A stretch of DNA of 64,000 nt from Mycolicibacterium lacusdiani (GCF_021916785.1 NZ_JAKCFC010000001.1:682001-746000), one strand, 5' to 3'; counted from the stretch's first letter, positions 1 to 10,500 are shown. A program made the numbers and translations. Notes: generated by a model from the letters alone, not told the origin.

Positions 1-451
1 ACAGTGGCTTGGTGAGCCCGTCGCTGGCCGCCTCGCCGAGGATGTGGTCGAGCACCAGGGCGCAGATGCCGCCGTGCACCAGGCCGGGCGGACCCTCGTA
101 GGCCGGGCCGAGCGTGAACTCCGCCCAGCAGGTGCCGTCGGGTTCGTGGCGGATGTCCATCGGCGGGGCGATCGCATTGCGCAGTCCGACAGCCGGATTC
201 GCCCATGCCAGCGGCCTGCCGGTATCTGCGTGCCGCAGCGTCGAGGTGGTGTCGCGCTGCGTGCGTTCGAGCACCTCGGTCGCCAAGTCGATGGCCGCCT
301 TGGCCTGCCGGATCTCGTCCTCGTCCACCCCGGTGCGGATGCCCGCGGCGATCAGCCTGCGCATCGACTCGGTGAGCGGCTCGTAGGCGGCGCGCAGCCG
401 GTCGTATTCGTCGGCGGTGATCACGTCGAACGGAAAGTCCTGCATCGCCAT
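1..451 (-). CDS. PaaI-type hotdog thioesterase (partial, C-terminus off window)
   Basis: The reading frame runs off the left edge, so about 150 N-terminal residues are visible. The start is ATG at 451, directly after the glnE stop codon (454-452), which implies translational coupling with glnE; a second in-frame ATG lies at 445. Near residue 126 it has HGGICALVLDH, the helix motif of PaaI/ACOT13-like hotdog acyl-CoA thioesterases, preceded by an FTLGPAYEGPPGLV strand typical of the family. Family knowledge gives hydrolysis of acyl-CoA or aryl-CoA thioesters in the cytosol; the substrate cannot be inferred. Confidence 0.8.
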   Translation of the reverse strand, partial: MAMQDFPFDVITADEYDRLRAAYEPLTESMRRLIAAGIRTGVDEDEIRQAKAAIDLATEVLERTQRDTTSTLRHADTGRPLAWANPAVGLRNAIAPPMDIRHEPDGTCWAEFTLGPAYEGPPGLVHGGICALVLDHILGEAASDGLTKPL

Positions 452-3427
452 CTATTCTCCGAAGATTCTGCGCACCACGGTCTTCGCGCGGCGCGTCACC
501 CGTAGGTAGTTGTCCAGGAATTCACTACCGTCGCCGTTGGCCCACCCCGCGGCCTGCGCCACGGCGTTGAGCTGACGGCCGGGCCCAGGGAGTTGGTCGG
601 TCGGCTTGCCCTTGACGAGCACGAGCGCGTTGCGGGCCTTGGTCGCCGTCAGCCACGCCTGCCGCAGCAGGTCGACGTCGCCTTCGGCGATGAGTTCGGC
701 CGCACCGATGGCGTTGAGTGTCTCGAGGGTCGAGGTGTTGTGCAGCGCGGGGATCCGGTGCGCGTGACGCAGCTGCAGCAGTTGCACCGTCCACTCGATG
801 TCGGCCAGCCCGCCGCGACCGAGCTTGGTGTGGGTGTTCGGGTCGGCGCCGCGCGGCAGTCGCTCGGCGTCGACGCGCGCCTTGATGCGCCTGATCTCCT
901 GCACGGCCGACGCGGACACGCCGTCGGGCGGGTACCGGATGTCGTCGATCATCAGCAGGAACCGCTGCCCCAGATCCTCGTCGCCGGCGACGCAGTGCGC
1001 GCGCAGCAGCGCCTGCACCTCCCACGTCTGCACCCACTGGGCGTAGTAGGCGCGATAGGACGCGAGCGTGCGGACCAGCGGGCCGCTGCGCCCCTCGGGA
1101 CGCAGGTTGGCGTCGACCTCCAGGGGCGGGTCACCGCTGGGCGTGCCGAGCCTGGCGCGTACCTGCTCGGCGATCGAGGTGGCCCACTTCACGGCGACGG
1201 ATTCCTCTGCGCCGCCGACGGGTTCGCACACGAACATGACGTCCGCGTCCGACCCGTAGCCGAGTTCCTTGCCACCGAGGCGCCCCATGCCGATGACCGC
1301 GATGACGGCGGGTGGCCCGCCCGCGGGCGTGCTGGCGCGGGTCACCGCGTCGAGCGCGGCCTGCAGCACGGCCACCCACACCGAGGTCAGCCCCTTGCAC
1401 ACCTCGGTGACCTCGAGCAGACCGAGCAGGTCGGCGGAGGCGATGCGGGCCAGCTCCCGCCTGCGCAGGGTCCGTGCCGCGGCGATCGCACGCACCGGGT
1501 CGGAGTGCCGGCCAGACGAGGCGACCAGCGACCGGGCGAACCCGTCGGGTTCGACTTCGAGGAGTTTGGCGCCGTTGGGCCCGTCGGCGTACTGCCGGAT
1601 CACCTCAGGGGCCCGCAGCAGCAGATCGGGCACGTATGCCGACGTGCCGAGCACCCGCATGAGCCGCTTGGCCACGGCGCCCTCGTCGCGCAGCGCCGCG
1701 AGATACCAACGCTCGTCGGCGAGTTCCTCGCTGATGCGGCGATATGCGAGCAATCCGGCGTCCGGGTCGGGCGTGTCGGACAGCCAGTCGAGCAGGGTGG
1801 GCAGCAGCACCTGCTGCACGCGTCCGCGCCTGCCGCCGTGACTGGTCAGCGCGGCCAGGTGGGTCAGCGCACTCTGAGGCCCCTCGTAACCCAGTGCGGC
1901 GAGCTGCCTTTCGGCGGCCTGGGCGCTCAGGCTCGCACTCAGTTCCACCGTGGGAGAAGCGACCGACTCGAGCAGCGGCTGATAGAACAGCTTGGCGTGC
2001 AGCCGGGAGACGCGCAGGCTTTGCCGTTTCAGCTCCTCGCGCAGCACGCCGACCGCGTCGTGTTGACCGTCGGGTCGCACGTGGGCAGCGCGCGCCAGCC
2101 AGCGCATGGCCTCCTCGTCGTCGAGTTCGGGCAGCATGTGGGTGCGCTTGAGCCGCTGCAGCTGCAGCCGGTGCTCGAGCAGCCGAAGGAATTCGTAGGA
2201 CGCCGTCAGGTTCGCCGCGTCGTCCCGTCCGACGTAGCCGCCCTCGCCGAGCGCCGACAGCGCGTCGACGGTCGAGGAGACGTGCAGTGCGTCGTCGGTG
2301 CGGCCGTGGACGAGTTGCAGTAGCTGCACGGCGAATTCGACGTCGCGCAGCCCGCCGGTACCCAGCTTGAGTTCGCGGTCGCGCACCCCGGCGGGGACGA
2401 GTTCCTCGACGCGGCGGCGCATGGCCTGGACGTCGGGCACGAAGTCCGGCCGCTCGCACGCGGTCCACACCATCGGCATCAGCGCGTCGACGTATTGGGC
2501 GCCGAGGTCGGCGTCACCCGCGGCGGGGCGCGCCTTGAGCAGGGCCTGGAATTCCCAGGTCTTGGCCCAGCGCTCGTAGTAGGCGACGTGCGACTCCAGC
2601 GTGCGGACGAGCTGCCCCTGCTTGCCCTCGGGCCGTAGTGCCGCGTCGACCTCGAAGAAGGCGTCGCCGGCGAACCGCATCAGTTCGCCTGCGACGCGGG
2701 TGTTCAGCGCCATGCTGGAGTGCGCGGCGTCGTCGGTGACGAAGATGACGTCGACGTCGCTGACGTAGTTGAGTTCGCGCGCACCGCATTTGCCCATGGC
2801 GATCACCGCGAGCTTCGGCGCGTCGGTGTCGGGACCGCACACGGTCCGGGTGGCGACGACGAGTGCGGCCGCCAGCGCGGCGTCCGCCAGATCGGACAGG
2901 TGCCTGCCGACGGTGGTGAAGGCCAGCACGGGTTCGTTCTCCACGGTGGGAGCGACGTCCAGCGCGGCCAGGATCAGCAGCCGGTCGCGGTACAGCGACC
3001 GCAGTGCGGGTACCGCCGCCGGGCCGGTGACGTTCTCGGCGGCCTCGACGAACTCGCGCACGAGTTGCTCGGCCGACGGGAGCCCGACGTCGCCGGCCAG
3101 CAGCTGCCATGACCGGGGCCGGGCCACCAGGTGGTCGCCGAGGGCCAGCGACGAGCCGAGCACGCCGAAGAGGCGGCCCCGCAGGGGTTTGTCGGTGAGC
3201 AGGGCGCGGTTCAGCTCGTCCCAGTCCCCGCCGAGCGCCTCGGCGAGGCGCACGATGGCGCGCAGGGCCTCGTCGGCCTCGGGGGCGCGCGACAGCGACC
3301 ACAGAAGTTCGACGTGGGCGTCGGTGTTCCAGCCGAGCCGGTCGAGGTCGTCGCGTGCGGTGGGAGCGACCAGGCCCAGCCTGCCGACACTGGGCAGCGT
3401 GGGTCGCTGCGTCGCGGGTTTGGCCAC
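452..3427 (-). CDS. glnE: Bifunctional glutamine synthetase adenylyltransferase/deadenylase
   Basis: This 991-residue protein has full GlnE length. Two nucleotidyltransferase domains are visible. The N-terminal (deadenylylating) one has [15 protein letters not shown] near residues 211-225. The C-terminal (adenylylating) one has [17 protein letters not shown] near 712-728. Both keep the G..(8-10)..DxD metal-binding pattern, so both activities look intact. It controls glutamine synthetase by AMP transfer to a tyrosine in response to nitrogen status. It lies directly downstream of glnA2 (47 bp gap), as Rv2221c follows Rv2222c in M. tuberculosis. The likely target is GlnA1 encoded elsewhere, because the neighbouring GlnA2 lacks the usual acceptor tyrosine. 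Confidence 0.96.
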   Translation of the reverse strand: MAKPATQRPTLPSVGRLGLVAPTARDDLDRLGWNTDAHVELLWSLSRAPEADEALRAIVRLAEALGGDWDELNRALLTDKPLRGRLFGVLGSSLALGDHLVARPRSWQLLAGDVGLPSAEQLVREFVEAAENVTGPAAVPALRSLYRDRLLILAALDVAPTVENEPVLAFTTVGRHLSDLADAALAAALVVATRTVCGPDTDAPKLAVIAMGKCGARELNYVSDVDVIFVTDDAAHSSMALNTRVAGELMRFAGDAFFEVDAALRPEGKQGQLVRTLESHVAYYERWAKTWEFQALLKARPAAGDADLGAQYVDALMPMVWTACERPDFVPDVQAMRRRVEELVPAGVRDRELKLGTGGLRDVEFAVQLLQLVHGRTDDALHVSSTVDALSALGEGGYVGRDDAANLTASYEFLRLLEHRLQLQRLKRTHMLPELDDEEAMRWLARAAHVRPDGQHDAVGVLREELKRQSLRVSRLHAKLFYQPLLESVASPTVELSASLSAQAAERQLAALGYEGPQSALTHLAALTSHGGRRGRVQQVLLPTLLDWLSDTPDPDAGLLAYRRISEELADERWYLAALRDEGAVAKRLMRVLGTSAYVPDLLLRAPEVIRQYADGPNGAKLLEVEPDGFARSLVASSGRHSDPVRAIAAARTLRRRELARIASADLLGLLEVTEVCKGLTSVWVAVLQAALDAVTRASTPAGGPPAVIAVIGMGRLGGKELGYGSDADVMFVCEPVGGAEESVAVKWATSIAEQVRARLGTPSGDPPLEVDANLRPEGRSGPLVRTLASYRAYYAQWVQTWEVQALLRAHCVAGDEDLGQRFLLMIDDIRYPPDGVSASAVQEIRRIKARVDAERLPRGADPNTHTKLGRGGLADIEWTVQLLQLRHAHRIPALHNTSTLETLNAIGAAELIAEGDVDLLRQAWLTATKARNALVLVKGKPTDQLPGPGRQLNAVAQAAGWANGDGSEFLDNYLRVTRRAKTVVRRIFGE

Positions 3428-3474
3428 GGTCCGAACTTAGCGCAGCGGCCACTGCCCCCGGTTACGCAGACGGG

Positions 3475-4812
3475 CTAGAGAGACAGGTAGGTCTTGAGTT
3501 CGAACGGGGTGACGTGGCTGCGGTAGTTCTCCCACTCGGTGCGCTTGTTGCGCAGGAAGTAGTCGAAGACGTGCTCGCCGAGCGCTTCTGCGACCAGCTC
3601 CGAGTTCTCCATCTCACTCAGCGCGACGCCGAGGCTGCCGGGCAGCTCCTTGTAGCCCATGGCACGCCGCTCTTCGGGAGTCAGCGTCCAGACGTTGTCC
3701 TCGGCCTGCGGTGCCAGCTGGTAGTTCTTCTCCACGCCGCGCAGGCCCGCCGCGAGCAGGATGGCGAACGTGAGGTACGGGTTGCATGCCGAGTCGGGGC
3801 TGCGCACCTCGATGCGACGGGAGGACGCCTTGCGCGGGGTGTACATCGGGACCCGCACCAGAGCCGACCGGTTGGCCGCACCCCAGGACGCCGCCGTCGG
3901 CGCCTCACCGCCGTGCACGAGGCGCTTGTAGGAGTTCACCCACTGGTTGGTGACGGCGCTGATCTCGCTGGCGTGCTCGAGGATGCCCGCGATGAAGGAC
4001 TTCGCGACGTCCGACAGCTGCAGCGGGTCGTCGGGGCTGTGGAAGGCGTTGGTGTCGCCCTCGAACAGGCTCATGTGCGTGTGCATCGCGGAGCCGGGAT
4101 ATTCGGCGAACGGCTTGGGCATGAACGACGCCCGCACGCCCTCGCCGAGCGCGACCTCCTTGACGACGTAGCGGAACGTCATCACGTTGTCGGCCATCGA
4201 CAGTGCGTCGGCGTAGCGCAGGTCGATCTCCTGCTGGCCCGGCGCGCCCTCGTGGTGGCTGAACTCGACCGAGATGCCCATCGACTCCAACGCGTCGATG
4301 GCGTGCCTGCGGAAGTTGGGCGCCGAATCGTGCACGGCCTGATCGAAGTAGCCGCCGTTGTCGGCAGGCACGGGCGGCTCGTCGTCGGAGCCGGGCTTGA
4401 GGAGGAAGAACTCGATCTCCGGATGCACGTAGCAGGAGAACCCGAGGTCGCTGGCGCGCGCGAGCTGACGGCGCAGCACGTGGCGCGAGTCGGCCCACGA
4501 CGGTGACCCGTCGGGCATCGTGATGTCGCAGAACATGCGCGCCGAGTGGTGCTTGCCTGCGCTCGTGGTCCAGGGCAGCACCTGGAACGTGGACGGGTCG
4601 GGACGGGCCACCATGTCGGCTTCCGATACCCGCGCGAAGCCCTCGATCGAGGAGCCGTCGAAGCCGATGCCCTCTTCGAACGCGCCCTCCAGCTCGGCGG
4701 GTGCGATGGCGACCGACTTCAGGTATCCGAGCACGTCGGTGAACCAGAGTCGAACGAATCGGATGTCGCGTTCCTCCAGCGTGCGGAGCACGAATTCCTT
4801 CTGCCGGTCCAT
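3475..4812 (-). CDS. glnA2: Type I glutamine synthetase, GlnA2 class
   Basis: The protein is 445 residues and begins MDRQKEFVLRTLEE. It is shorter than the GSI-beta type GlnA1 (about 478 residues), as expected for the GSI-alpha-like GlnA2. Visible signatures are FDGSSIEGF near residue 50, KPFAEYPGSAMHTHMS in the ATP-binding region and NRSALVRVP near the glutamate site. It makes glutamine from glutamate, ammonia and ATP. The segment that carries the adenylylated tyrosine in GlnA1 (NLY-type motif) here reads DNVWTLTPEER, so covalent regulation by the adjacent GlnE is unlikely. Synteny matches Rv2222c. Confidence 0.95.
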   Translation of the reverse strand: MDRQKEFVLRTLEERDIRFVRLWFTDVLGYLKSVAIAPAELEGAFEEGIGFDGSSIEGFARVSEADMVARPDPSTFQVLPWTTSAGKHHSARMFCDITMPDGSPSWADSRHVLRRQLARASDLGFSCYVHPEIEFFLLKPGSDDEPPVPADNGGYFDQAVHDSAPNFRRHAIDALESMGISVEFSHHEGAPGQQEIDLRYADALSMADNVMTFRYVVKEVALGEGVRASFMPKPFAEYPGSAMHTHMSLFEGDTNAFHSPDDPLQLSDVAKSFIAGILEHASEISAVTNQWVNSYKRLVHGGEAPTAASWGAANRSALVRVPMYTPRKASSRRIEVRSPDSACNPYLTFAILLAAGLRGVEKNYQLAPQAEDNVWTLTPEERRAMGYKELPGSLGVALSEMENSELVAEALGEHVFDYFLRNKRTEWENYRSHVTPFELKTYLSL

Positions 4813-4890
4813 GTGCGCAGCGTAGGCACCGGCTGTTAAATCCGTGTTACGCGATGGCTGCGGTTCGTGTTCTCGGACACTGCGGCTCGG

Positions 4891-6429
4891 TCAGCAGCGA
4901 AGACCCGCCGGTGGCTGCACCGAGTCGACGAGGAAGCTGACGACCGCGGGGTCGACGCACGGGCTGCCATTGAACACCACCGTGTGCTGGGTGCCCTCGA
5001 ACGAGATGAGGGAGCCGCCGAGCTGCCGGGCGAGGTCCACACCCGCCTGATACGGGGTGGCGGGGTCGTGCGTGGTCGATACGACGACGACCTTGCCGGG
5101 ACCGGGCGAGACCGCGTCCTGGGGCTGCGACGTCGGCGGCACGGGCCACAGCGCGCAAATGTCGCGGGGGGCGAAACCGGTGAACTCGCCGTAGGCCATG
5201 AACGGTGCAGCCAGGCGCGCCTGCCGGTCGGCGTCGGCCCACACGGCGGGGTCAGTCGGGTACGGCGCGTCGACGCAGCGGATCGCGGTGAACGCGTCCT
5301 GCTGATTCGAGTAGTGCCCGTTGCGGTCGCGCTGCTGGTAGTCGTCGGCGAGCAGGAGCAGGTCGCCGGGGTCGGTGCCACGTGCCAGCCCGAGCAGCCC
5401 GCTGGTCAGGTACTTCCAGTAGCGCTCGGTGTAGAGCGCGTTGACGGTGCCGGTGATGGCGTCCTGGTAGCTCAGGCCACGCGGGTCGGTGGTGGCCGCC
5501 GGGCCGGCGACCAGGGGGTTGACCAGCTGGTGGTAGCGCGCCACGAACTGGGTCGGGTCCTGGCCCAGTGGGCAGTCGGTGCTGCGCGCGCAGTCCGCGG
5601 CGTAGTCGTCGAAAGCCGTTTGGAACCCGGCGAGTTGCCGGATGTTCTCGCCGATCGGGTCCGAGCCCGGGTCGACCGCACCGTCGAGCACCATGGCGCG
5701 CACGCGGTCGGGATAGCGCTCGGCGTACTTCGCACCCAATTCGGTGCCGTAGGAGAACCCGAGGTAGTTGATTTGGGCTTCACCAAGCGCGGCCCGCACC
5801 ACGTCCATGTCCTGGGCCGTGGAGGCGGTGCCGATGTTGGCCAGGAACGGCGTGCCGGTGCGCTGGAGGCAGCCCTGCGCGAGCCCGGCGTAGATCGATT
5901 CGATGGCCGCGACGCCTGCGGGGCTGTAGTCGGCCATCGGTTGGCGGCGGTAGGCGTCGAACTCGGCGTCCGTGCGGCAGCGGACCTCTGGCGTCGAGTG
6001 GCCGACGCCGCGCGGGTCGAACCCGACGAGGTCGAAGCGCCGGTTGATCTCGGTCCCCGCAAGGCTGGCACCCATGCCTGCGACGGTGTCGACCGCCGAG
6101 GCGCCAGGTCCGCCGGGGTTCACCATCAGCACGCCGATGCGGTCGCCGGTGGCCGGGATGCGGATCACGGCGAGGTTGGCCTGCGGGCCCGCCGGGTCGG
6201 CGTAGTCGACGGGCACGGTCACGACGCCGCACTGCGCGTTGGGGATCCGCGTGACGTCACCGACGAGCGGCGTGCAGCTGCCCCATGCCGGCGACTGACC
6301 GTAGGCCTGCAGCGGTTCACCTTCCGGCGCAGCCGACGCAACCGCAGACACCGGACCGGCCAGGCCCAGCAGGACCACGAGCGCGAGCGGTGCCGAGAAC
6401 GTCCTGCCCACCCGCCACATGGCGATCAT
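4891..6429 (-). CDS. Exported alpha/beta hydrolase, TAP-like peptidase family (Rv2223c-like)
   Basis: This is a mature secreted serine hydrolase paralogous to the next upstream gene. A signal peptide (hydrophobic APLALVVLLGLAG, cleavage near ASA-AP) is evident. The nucleophile elbow is GFSYGTELG, the acid is in STTHDPATPYQ and the histidine is in FEGTQHTVV, close to the C-terminus in the TAP-like domain. The start chosen is ATG 6429; ATG 6420 is equally possible. Unlike Hip1 there is no lipobox cysteine, so it should be released or held only by its signal anchor. The M. tuberculosis counterpart is Rv2223c, an exported protease of undefined substrate. Confidence 0.87.
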   Translation of the reverse strand: MIAMWRVGRTFSAPLALVVLLGLAGPVSAVASAAPEGEPLQAYGQSPAWGSCTPLVGDVTRIPNAQCGVVTVPVDYADPAGPQANLAVIRIPATGDRIGVLMVNPGGPGASAVDTVAGMGASLAGTEINRRFDLVGFDPRGVGHSTPEVRCRTDAEFDAYRRQPMADYSPAGVAAIESIYAGLAQGCLQRTGTPFLANIGTASTAQDMDVVRAALGEAQINYLGFSYGTELGAKYAERYPDRVRAMVLDGAVDPGSDPIGENIRQLAGFQTAFDDYAADCARSTDCPLGQDPTQFVARYHQLVNPLVAGPAATTDPRGLSYQDAITGTVNALYTERYWKYLTSGLLGLARGTDPGDLLLLADDYQQRDRNGHYSNQQDAFTAIRCVDAPYPTDPAVWADADRQARLAAPFMAYGEFTGFAPRDICALWPVPPTSQPQDAVSPGPGKVVVVSTTHDPATPYQAGVDLARQLGGSLISFEGTQHTVVFNGSPCVDPAVVSFLVDSVQPPAGLRC

Positions 6430-6528
6430 GTTCGCACGCAAAGGCCTTCGACACCGCATCCACGGTCGAGCGGAGACGCGTCGGCAACCGGACGGTGATG
6501 CTTCGGTGACTTTGCCGGCTCGCCGCTG

Positions 6529-8040
6529 CTAGCAGCGCGCGCCCTCCGGCGGCACGGTGACGTCGACGAGGTACCTGGCGGCGATGTCGTCGACGCAGCG
6601 GTCGCCCTGGAACACGACGGTGTGCTGGGTGCCGTCGAACGTCAGCAACGCTCCGCCGAGTTGCTTGGCCAGGTCGACACCGGCCTGGTACGGCGTCGCT
6701 GGGTCGTTGGTCGTGGACACGACGAGCGTGGGAGGCAGGCCCTCGACCGACAGTTCGTGCGGTGTCGAGGTGGGCGGGACCGGCCAGAACGCGCACGTGC
6801 CGAGCGGCGCGTTGCCGGTGAAGCCGCCGTAGCTCATGAACGGCGCGACCTCGCGGGCGCGGCGGTCCTGCTCGATGACCTTCGCGCGGTCGGTGATCGG
6901 CGGCTCGTCGACGCAGTTGACCGCGACGCGCACGTCGGTCGAGTTGTTGTAGTGCCCCTCGGGGTCGCGTCCCATGTACAGGTCGGCGAGAGCGAGCATC
7001 GTGTCGCCCCTGCCCTCGCGCAGTTCGGTGAGTGCCTGGGTCAGGTGGCGCCACAGGTTGGGCGAGTAGAGCGGCAGGATGGTGCCGATGATCGCGTCGC
7101 CGTAGCTGAGGCCACGCGGGTCGTCGGTCTCGGCCGGCTGTTCCACCAGCGGATCGACGATCGACTTGTAGACCTCGACCGCCTTGGCGGGGTCAGTGCC
7201 CAGCGGGCAGCTGGGGTTCTTGGCGCAGTCGGCCGCGTAGTCGTTGAACGCGGTCTGGAAGGCGGCGGCCTGGCGGATGTCGGCCTCGAGCGGGTCGGCG
7301 TTGGGGTCGACCGCGCCGTCGAGGATCATGGCGCGCACCCTGTCCGGGAACTCCTCGGCGTAGGCGGCGCCGATGCGCGTGCCGTAGGAGTAACCGAGGT
7401 AGGTCAGCTTCTCGTCGCCCATGGCCTCGCGCATGGCGTCGAGATCCTTTGCGACGCTGACGGTTCCGACGTTAGCGAGGAATTCCTCCCCCATCTTGTC
7501 GACGCACCGCTGCACGAATGCCTTGGTCTCGGACTCGATGTGCTCGATGCCTTCGGGCGAGTAGTCGACCTGCGGGTCGGCGCGCAGCCTGTCGTTGTCC
7601 TCGTCGGAGTTGCACCAGACCGCCGGGGTGGAACGCCCGACGCCACGCGGGTCGAAGCCGACGAGGTCGAAGCGCTCGCGCACCGATTCCGGCATGGTGC
7701 CGACCAGTGAGGCCGCGGCCGCGACGCCCGATTCGCCGGGCCCGCCCGGGTTGACGAACAGCGAACCGATCTTCTGGCCGGTTGCGGGGAACTTGATGAG
7801 CGCGAGCTGCGCGACGTCGCCGTCGGGCTTGGCGTAGTCGACGGGGACCGAGAGCATCCCGCATTGGGCGCCCGAGGGAAGTGGGAGGTCACCGGATGCG
7901 TCGGCCTCGCACTCCGCCCAGTCCACGGGCGTGCCGGGCGGCGGGGCGCCGACGAGCGCGCGTCCGTCGACCACTTTGCTACAGCCGACGACCACCATCA
8001 TCACCATGGCGGCCGCGAGGACCCCGCTCTTGAGGTTCAT
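6529..8040 (-). CDS. caeA: Lipoprotein serine protease/carboxylesterase Hip1 (CaeA)
   Basis: The start is ATG 8040, because translation from there gives a compact lipoprotein signal peptide ending in the lipobox VVVGC (Cys20). The catalytic serine lies in GYSYGTRIG (about residue 218), the aspartate in STTNDPATPYQ and the histidine in FDGTQHTVV near the C-terminus. An oxyanion-hole strand FVNPGGPGESG is present. By homology and synteny it is Rv2224c (Hip1/CaeA), a cell-envelope serine hydrolase that in M. tuberculosis cleaves GroEL2 and affects cell-wall integrity. It probably arose by tandem duplication with the downstream Rv2223c-like gene (about 100 bp gap). Confidence 0.92.
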   Translation of the reverse strand: MNLKSGVLAAAMVMMVVVGCSKVVDGRALVGAPPPGTPVDWAECEADASGDLPLPSGAQCGMLSVPVDYAKPDGDVAQLALIKFPATGQKIGSLFVNPGGPGESGVAAAASLVGTMPESVRERFDLVGFDPRGVGRSTPAVWCNSDEDNDRLRADPQVDYSPEGIEHIESETKAFVQRCVDKMGEEFLANVGTVSVAKDLDAMREAMGDEKLTYLGYSYGTRIGAAYAEEFPDRVRAMILDGAVDPNADPLEADIRQAAAFQTAFNDYAADCAKNPSCPLGTDPAKAVEVYKSIVDPLVEQPAETDDPRGLSYGDAIIGTILPLYSPNLWRHLTQALTELREGRGDTMLALADLYMGRDPEGHYNNSTDVRVAVNCVDEPPITDRAKVIEQDRRAREVAPFMSYGGFTGNAPLGTCAFWPVPPTSTPHELSVEGLPPTLVVSTTNDPATPYQAGVDLAKQLGGALLTFDGTQHTVVFQGDRCVDDIAARYLVDVTVPPEGARC

Positions 8041-8096
8041 GGCTGCCCATGCTGCCATGACCTGCCATCACCGCTGCTAAGGGCGCTACCGCGCGC

Positions 8097-9491
8097 CTAC
8101 TTGGTGGCTGCCACCAGCTCGTCGAGCGCGACTTGGAAGTCGTCGGCCATGTCCCATAGGTCGGGCAACAGATCCGGGCAGGAGATCAGCCCGACGTCGA
8201 GCCCACCGTTGAGCGACATGACGGTGATGTTCAGTCCGGAGCCGTGGAAGATTGGCCCGAGCGGATACATCGCCTTGACCTCGGCGCCCAGGAAGTACAG
8301 CGGCACCTGTGGGCCGGGCACGTTGGAGACCACCAGGTTGTGCACCGGCCGGGCGCCGCTGAGATTGCTGCGGGCGTAGACCCGCATCGCGACGCCGAAC
8401 ACGGCGGGCGCGGCGAACTGGGTCCAGTCCTGCAGCAGGGTGGCCCCGATCGCCGAACTATGTTCCTTGGCAAGCGAATTGGCTTCCGCGATGGCCTTGA
8501 TGCGCTGCGAAGGGTCTTCGACGTTGGTCTCCAGGCTGGCGAACATGCCCGATACCTGGTTGCGGCCGGGCCTGTCGGACTTGTCGTGGACCGAGACCGG
8601 CACCATCGCCACCAGCGAGCTGTCCGGCAGCTCGCCGCTGTCGAGCAGGAAGCGGCGCAGCACACCGGACACCAGAGCCATCACCACGTCGTTGACCTTG
8701 ACGCCGAAGTGGTTCTTGACGAGCTTGATGTCCTCGAGGTCGAGCTGCGCGAACGCGACGTTGCGGCGCCCGGTGACGTTGGCGTTGAACCGCGTCTTGG
8801 GCGCATTGAACGGCGCTGCCATCGTGAGGCCGTTGCGGGCGCGCTTGACGGTGTCCAGCACCGTGTTCACCGTCATCGGCAGCACGTTGACCAGCTTCAG
8901 CGGCCGAGTGGCGAACCGGATGGCGCCGCCGATCGCGATCTCGAGGTCGGATGCCTGGCCGACTCCGGCCACCGGTTCGGGTGCTGGCGGGTCCGGTTCG
9001 GTGGCACACAGCTGCGACATGAGGTTGGCACCGGTGACGCCGTCGACGCCGGAGTGGTGCACCTTGGTCAGCACCGCGAGGCGACCGCCCTCGGTGCCGT
9101 CGGTGGTGTTCGCGAGGTTCTCGATGACCCACATCTCCCACAGCGGGCGGCTGCGGTCGAGCGTCAACGACGCGATGTGCCCGCAGATCTCGGCGAGTTC
9201 GGCACGTCCGCCCGGCGCGGGCAGACCGATGCGGTGCAGGTGCCGGTCGACGTCGAAGTCCTTGTCCTCCACGCGAACCGGGTGATCGAGGTTGAGCCGG
9301 TTGTCGGCGAGCTTCTCGCGGAACTCCGGCATCGCCTTGATCCGCAGCCCCAGCGCGTCGCGCAACCGGTCGAAGGAGTAGCCGCCGGGGATCGTGGCCG
9401 GGTCGATCTCCAGCACCGAGCACACGTGCAGTGGCAATGCGGCGGATTCGAGGTAGAGGAAGCTGGCGTCGAGACCGCTTAGCCGTTGCAT
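8097..9491 (-). CDS. Wax ester synthase/diacylglycerol acyltransferase (WS/DGAT)
   Basis: The 464-residue protein has the usual length for this family. It begins MQRLSGLDASFLYLES, carries the catalytic HHxxxDG motif as KVHHSGVDGVTG near residue 145, and has the second conserved motif VNDVVMALVSG in the C-terminal half. It esterifies diacylglycerol or long-chain alcohols with acyl-CoA to make storage triacylglycerol or wax esters, acting at the inner membrane/lipid body surface. It stands alone on the minus strand, divergent from panB. The specific acyl acceptor cannot be told from sequence. Confidence 0.93.
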   Translation of the reverse strand: MQRLSGLDASFLYLESAALPLHVCSVLEIDPATIPGGYSFDRLRDALGLRIKAMPEFREKLADNRLNLDHPVRVEDKDFDVDRHLHRIGLPAPGGRAELAEICGHIASLTLDRSRPLWEMWVIENLANTTDGTEGGRLAVLTKVHHSGVDGVTGANLMSQLCATEPDPPAPEPVAGVGQASDLEIAIGGAIRFATRPLKLVNVLPMTVNTVLDTVKRARNGLTMAAPFNAPKTRFNANVTGRRNVAFAQLDLEDIKLVKNHFGVKVNDVVMALVSGVLRRFLLDSGELPDSSLVAMVPVSVHDKSDRPGRNQVSGMFASLETNVEDPSQRIKAIAEANSLAKEHSSAIGATLLQDWTQFAAPAVFGVAMRVYARSNLSGARPVHNLVVSNVPGPQVPLYFLGAEVKAMYPLGPIFHGSGLNITVMSLNGGLDVGLISCPDLLPDLWDMADDFQVALDELVAATK

Positions 9492-9645
9492 TCCGCCGAT
9501 GTTAGGCCGGTCGCCTCCCAGGGTGTGAGGAAATGCACTTCACCGGCCGTTCACGTTCGGCAACGCGGGTGTCACACTGGAGCAGTCAGACGACCCGGGG
9601 ACCCGGATGGGCCTCGAGGACGACCAGACCACACGAGGGACGACG

Positions 9646-10500
9646 ATGTCTGAGCAAAGTGTCTACGGTGCTGCCACCGATCCGACCGTCGCGGAGCGCA
9701 AGCCTCGCGCCAAGGTACGGACCCACCACCTGCTGAAGTGGAAGTCAGAGGGCCACAAGTGGGCCATGCTGACGGCCTACGACTACTCCACTGCGCGGGT
9801 GTTCGACGACGCCGAGATCCCGGTTCTGCTGGTCGGCGATTCGGCCGCCAACGTGGTGTACGGCTACGACACCACGGTGCCGGTCACGGCCGACGAACTC
9901 ATCCCGCTGGTCCGCGGCGTCGTCCGCGGGGCGCCGCACGCACTGGTGGTCGCCGATCTGCCGTTCGGCAGCTATGAGGCCGGGCCGCAGCAGGCGCTGG
10001 CCACCGCGACCCGGTTCCTCAAGGAGACCGGTGCAGCAGCGGTCAAGCTCGAGGGTGGCGAGCGCGTTGCCGAGCAGATCGCGACGCTGACCCAGGCAGG
10101 CATCCCGGTCGTCGCGCACATCGGATTCACCCCGCAGAGCGTCAACGGTCTCGGCGGTTTCCGCGTGCAGGGCCGCGGGGACGGCGCCGAGCAGACCATT
10201 CACGACGCCATCGCCGTCGCCGAGGCCGGTGCGATCGCCGTGGTGCTCGAGATGGTGCCTGCCGAGCTGGCCACCCAGATCACCGGCAAGCTCACCATTC
10301 CCACCGTCGGGATCGGCGCGGGCCCCAACTGTGACGCCCAGGTGCTGGTGTGGCAGGACATGGCGGGCATGACGGCGGGCAAGACCGCGAAGTTCGTCAA
10401 GCGGTTCGGCGACGTGGGCGGCGAATTGCGCCGCGCCGCTGCCGAATTCGCCCAGGACGTGGCGACGGGTGCCTTCCCCGCCGAGGAGCACTCCTTCTAG
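9646..10500 (+). CDS. panB: 3-methyl-2-oxobutanoate hydroxymethyltransferase
   Basis: This is the first enzyme of pantothenate synthesis and transfers a hydroxymethyl group from methylene-THF to 2-oxoisovalerate. The start at ATG 9646 ([12 protein letters not shown]) follows GGGACG and gives 284 residues, the usual PanB size with a short actinobacterial N-terminal tail. Recognisable motifs are [28 protein letters not shown] (Mg-binding Asp), VKLEGG and the C-terminal [18 protein letters not shown]. The upstream 150 bp, shared with the divergent WS/DGAT gene, must carry its promoter. Synteny matches Rv2225. Confidence 0.96.
   Translation: MSEQSVYGAATDPTVAERKPRAKVRTHHLLKWKSEGHKWAMLTAYDYSTARVFDDAEIPVLLVGDSAANVVYGYDTTVPVTADELIPLVRGVVRGAPHALVVADLPFGSYEAGPQQALATATRFLKETGAAAVKLEGGERVAEQIATLTQAGIPVVAHIGFTPQSVNGLGGFRVQGRGDGAEQTIHDAIAVAEAGAIAVVLEMVPAELATQITGKLTIPTVGIGAGPNCDAQVLVWQDMAGMTAGKTAKFVKRFGDVGGELRRAAAEFAQDVATGAFPAEEHSF

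Noticed and set aside
593..2323. Long plus-strand open frame (576 codons) opposite glnE
   Set aside because: It is fully antisense to a conserved, motif-complete gene. Long antisense frames are expected in GC-rich DNA, and the product is low-complexity Arg/Gly/Val-rich with no family resemblance.
3355..4506. Plus-strand open frame opposite glnA2
   Set aside because: Shadow of the glutamine synthetase codon pattern; no recognisable domain.
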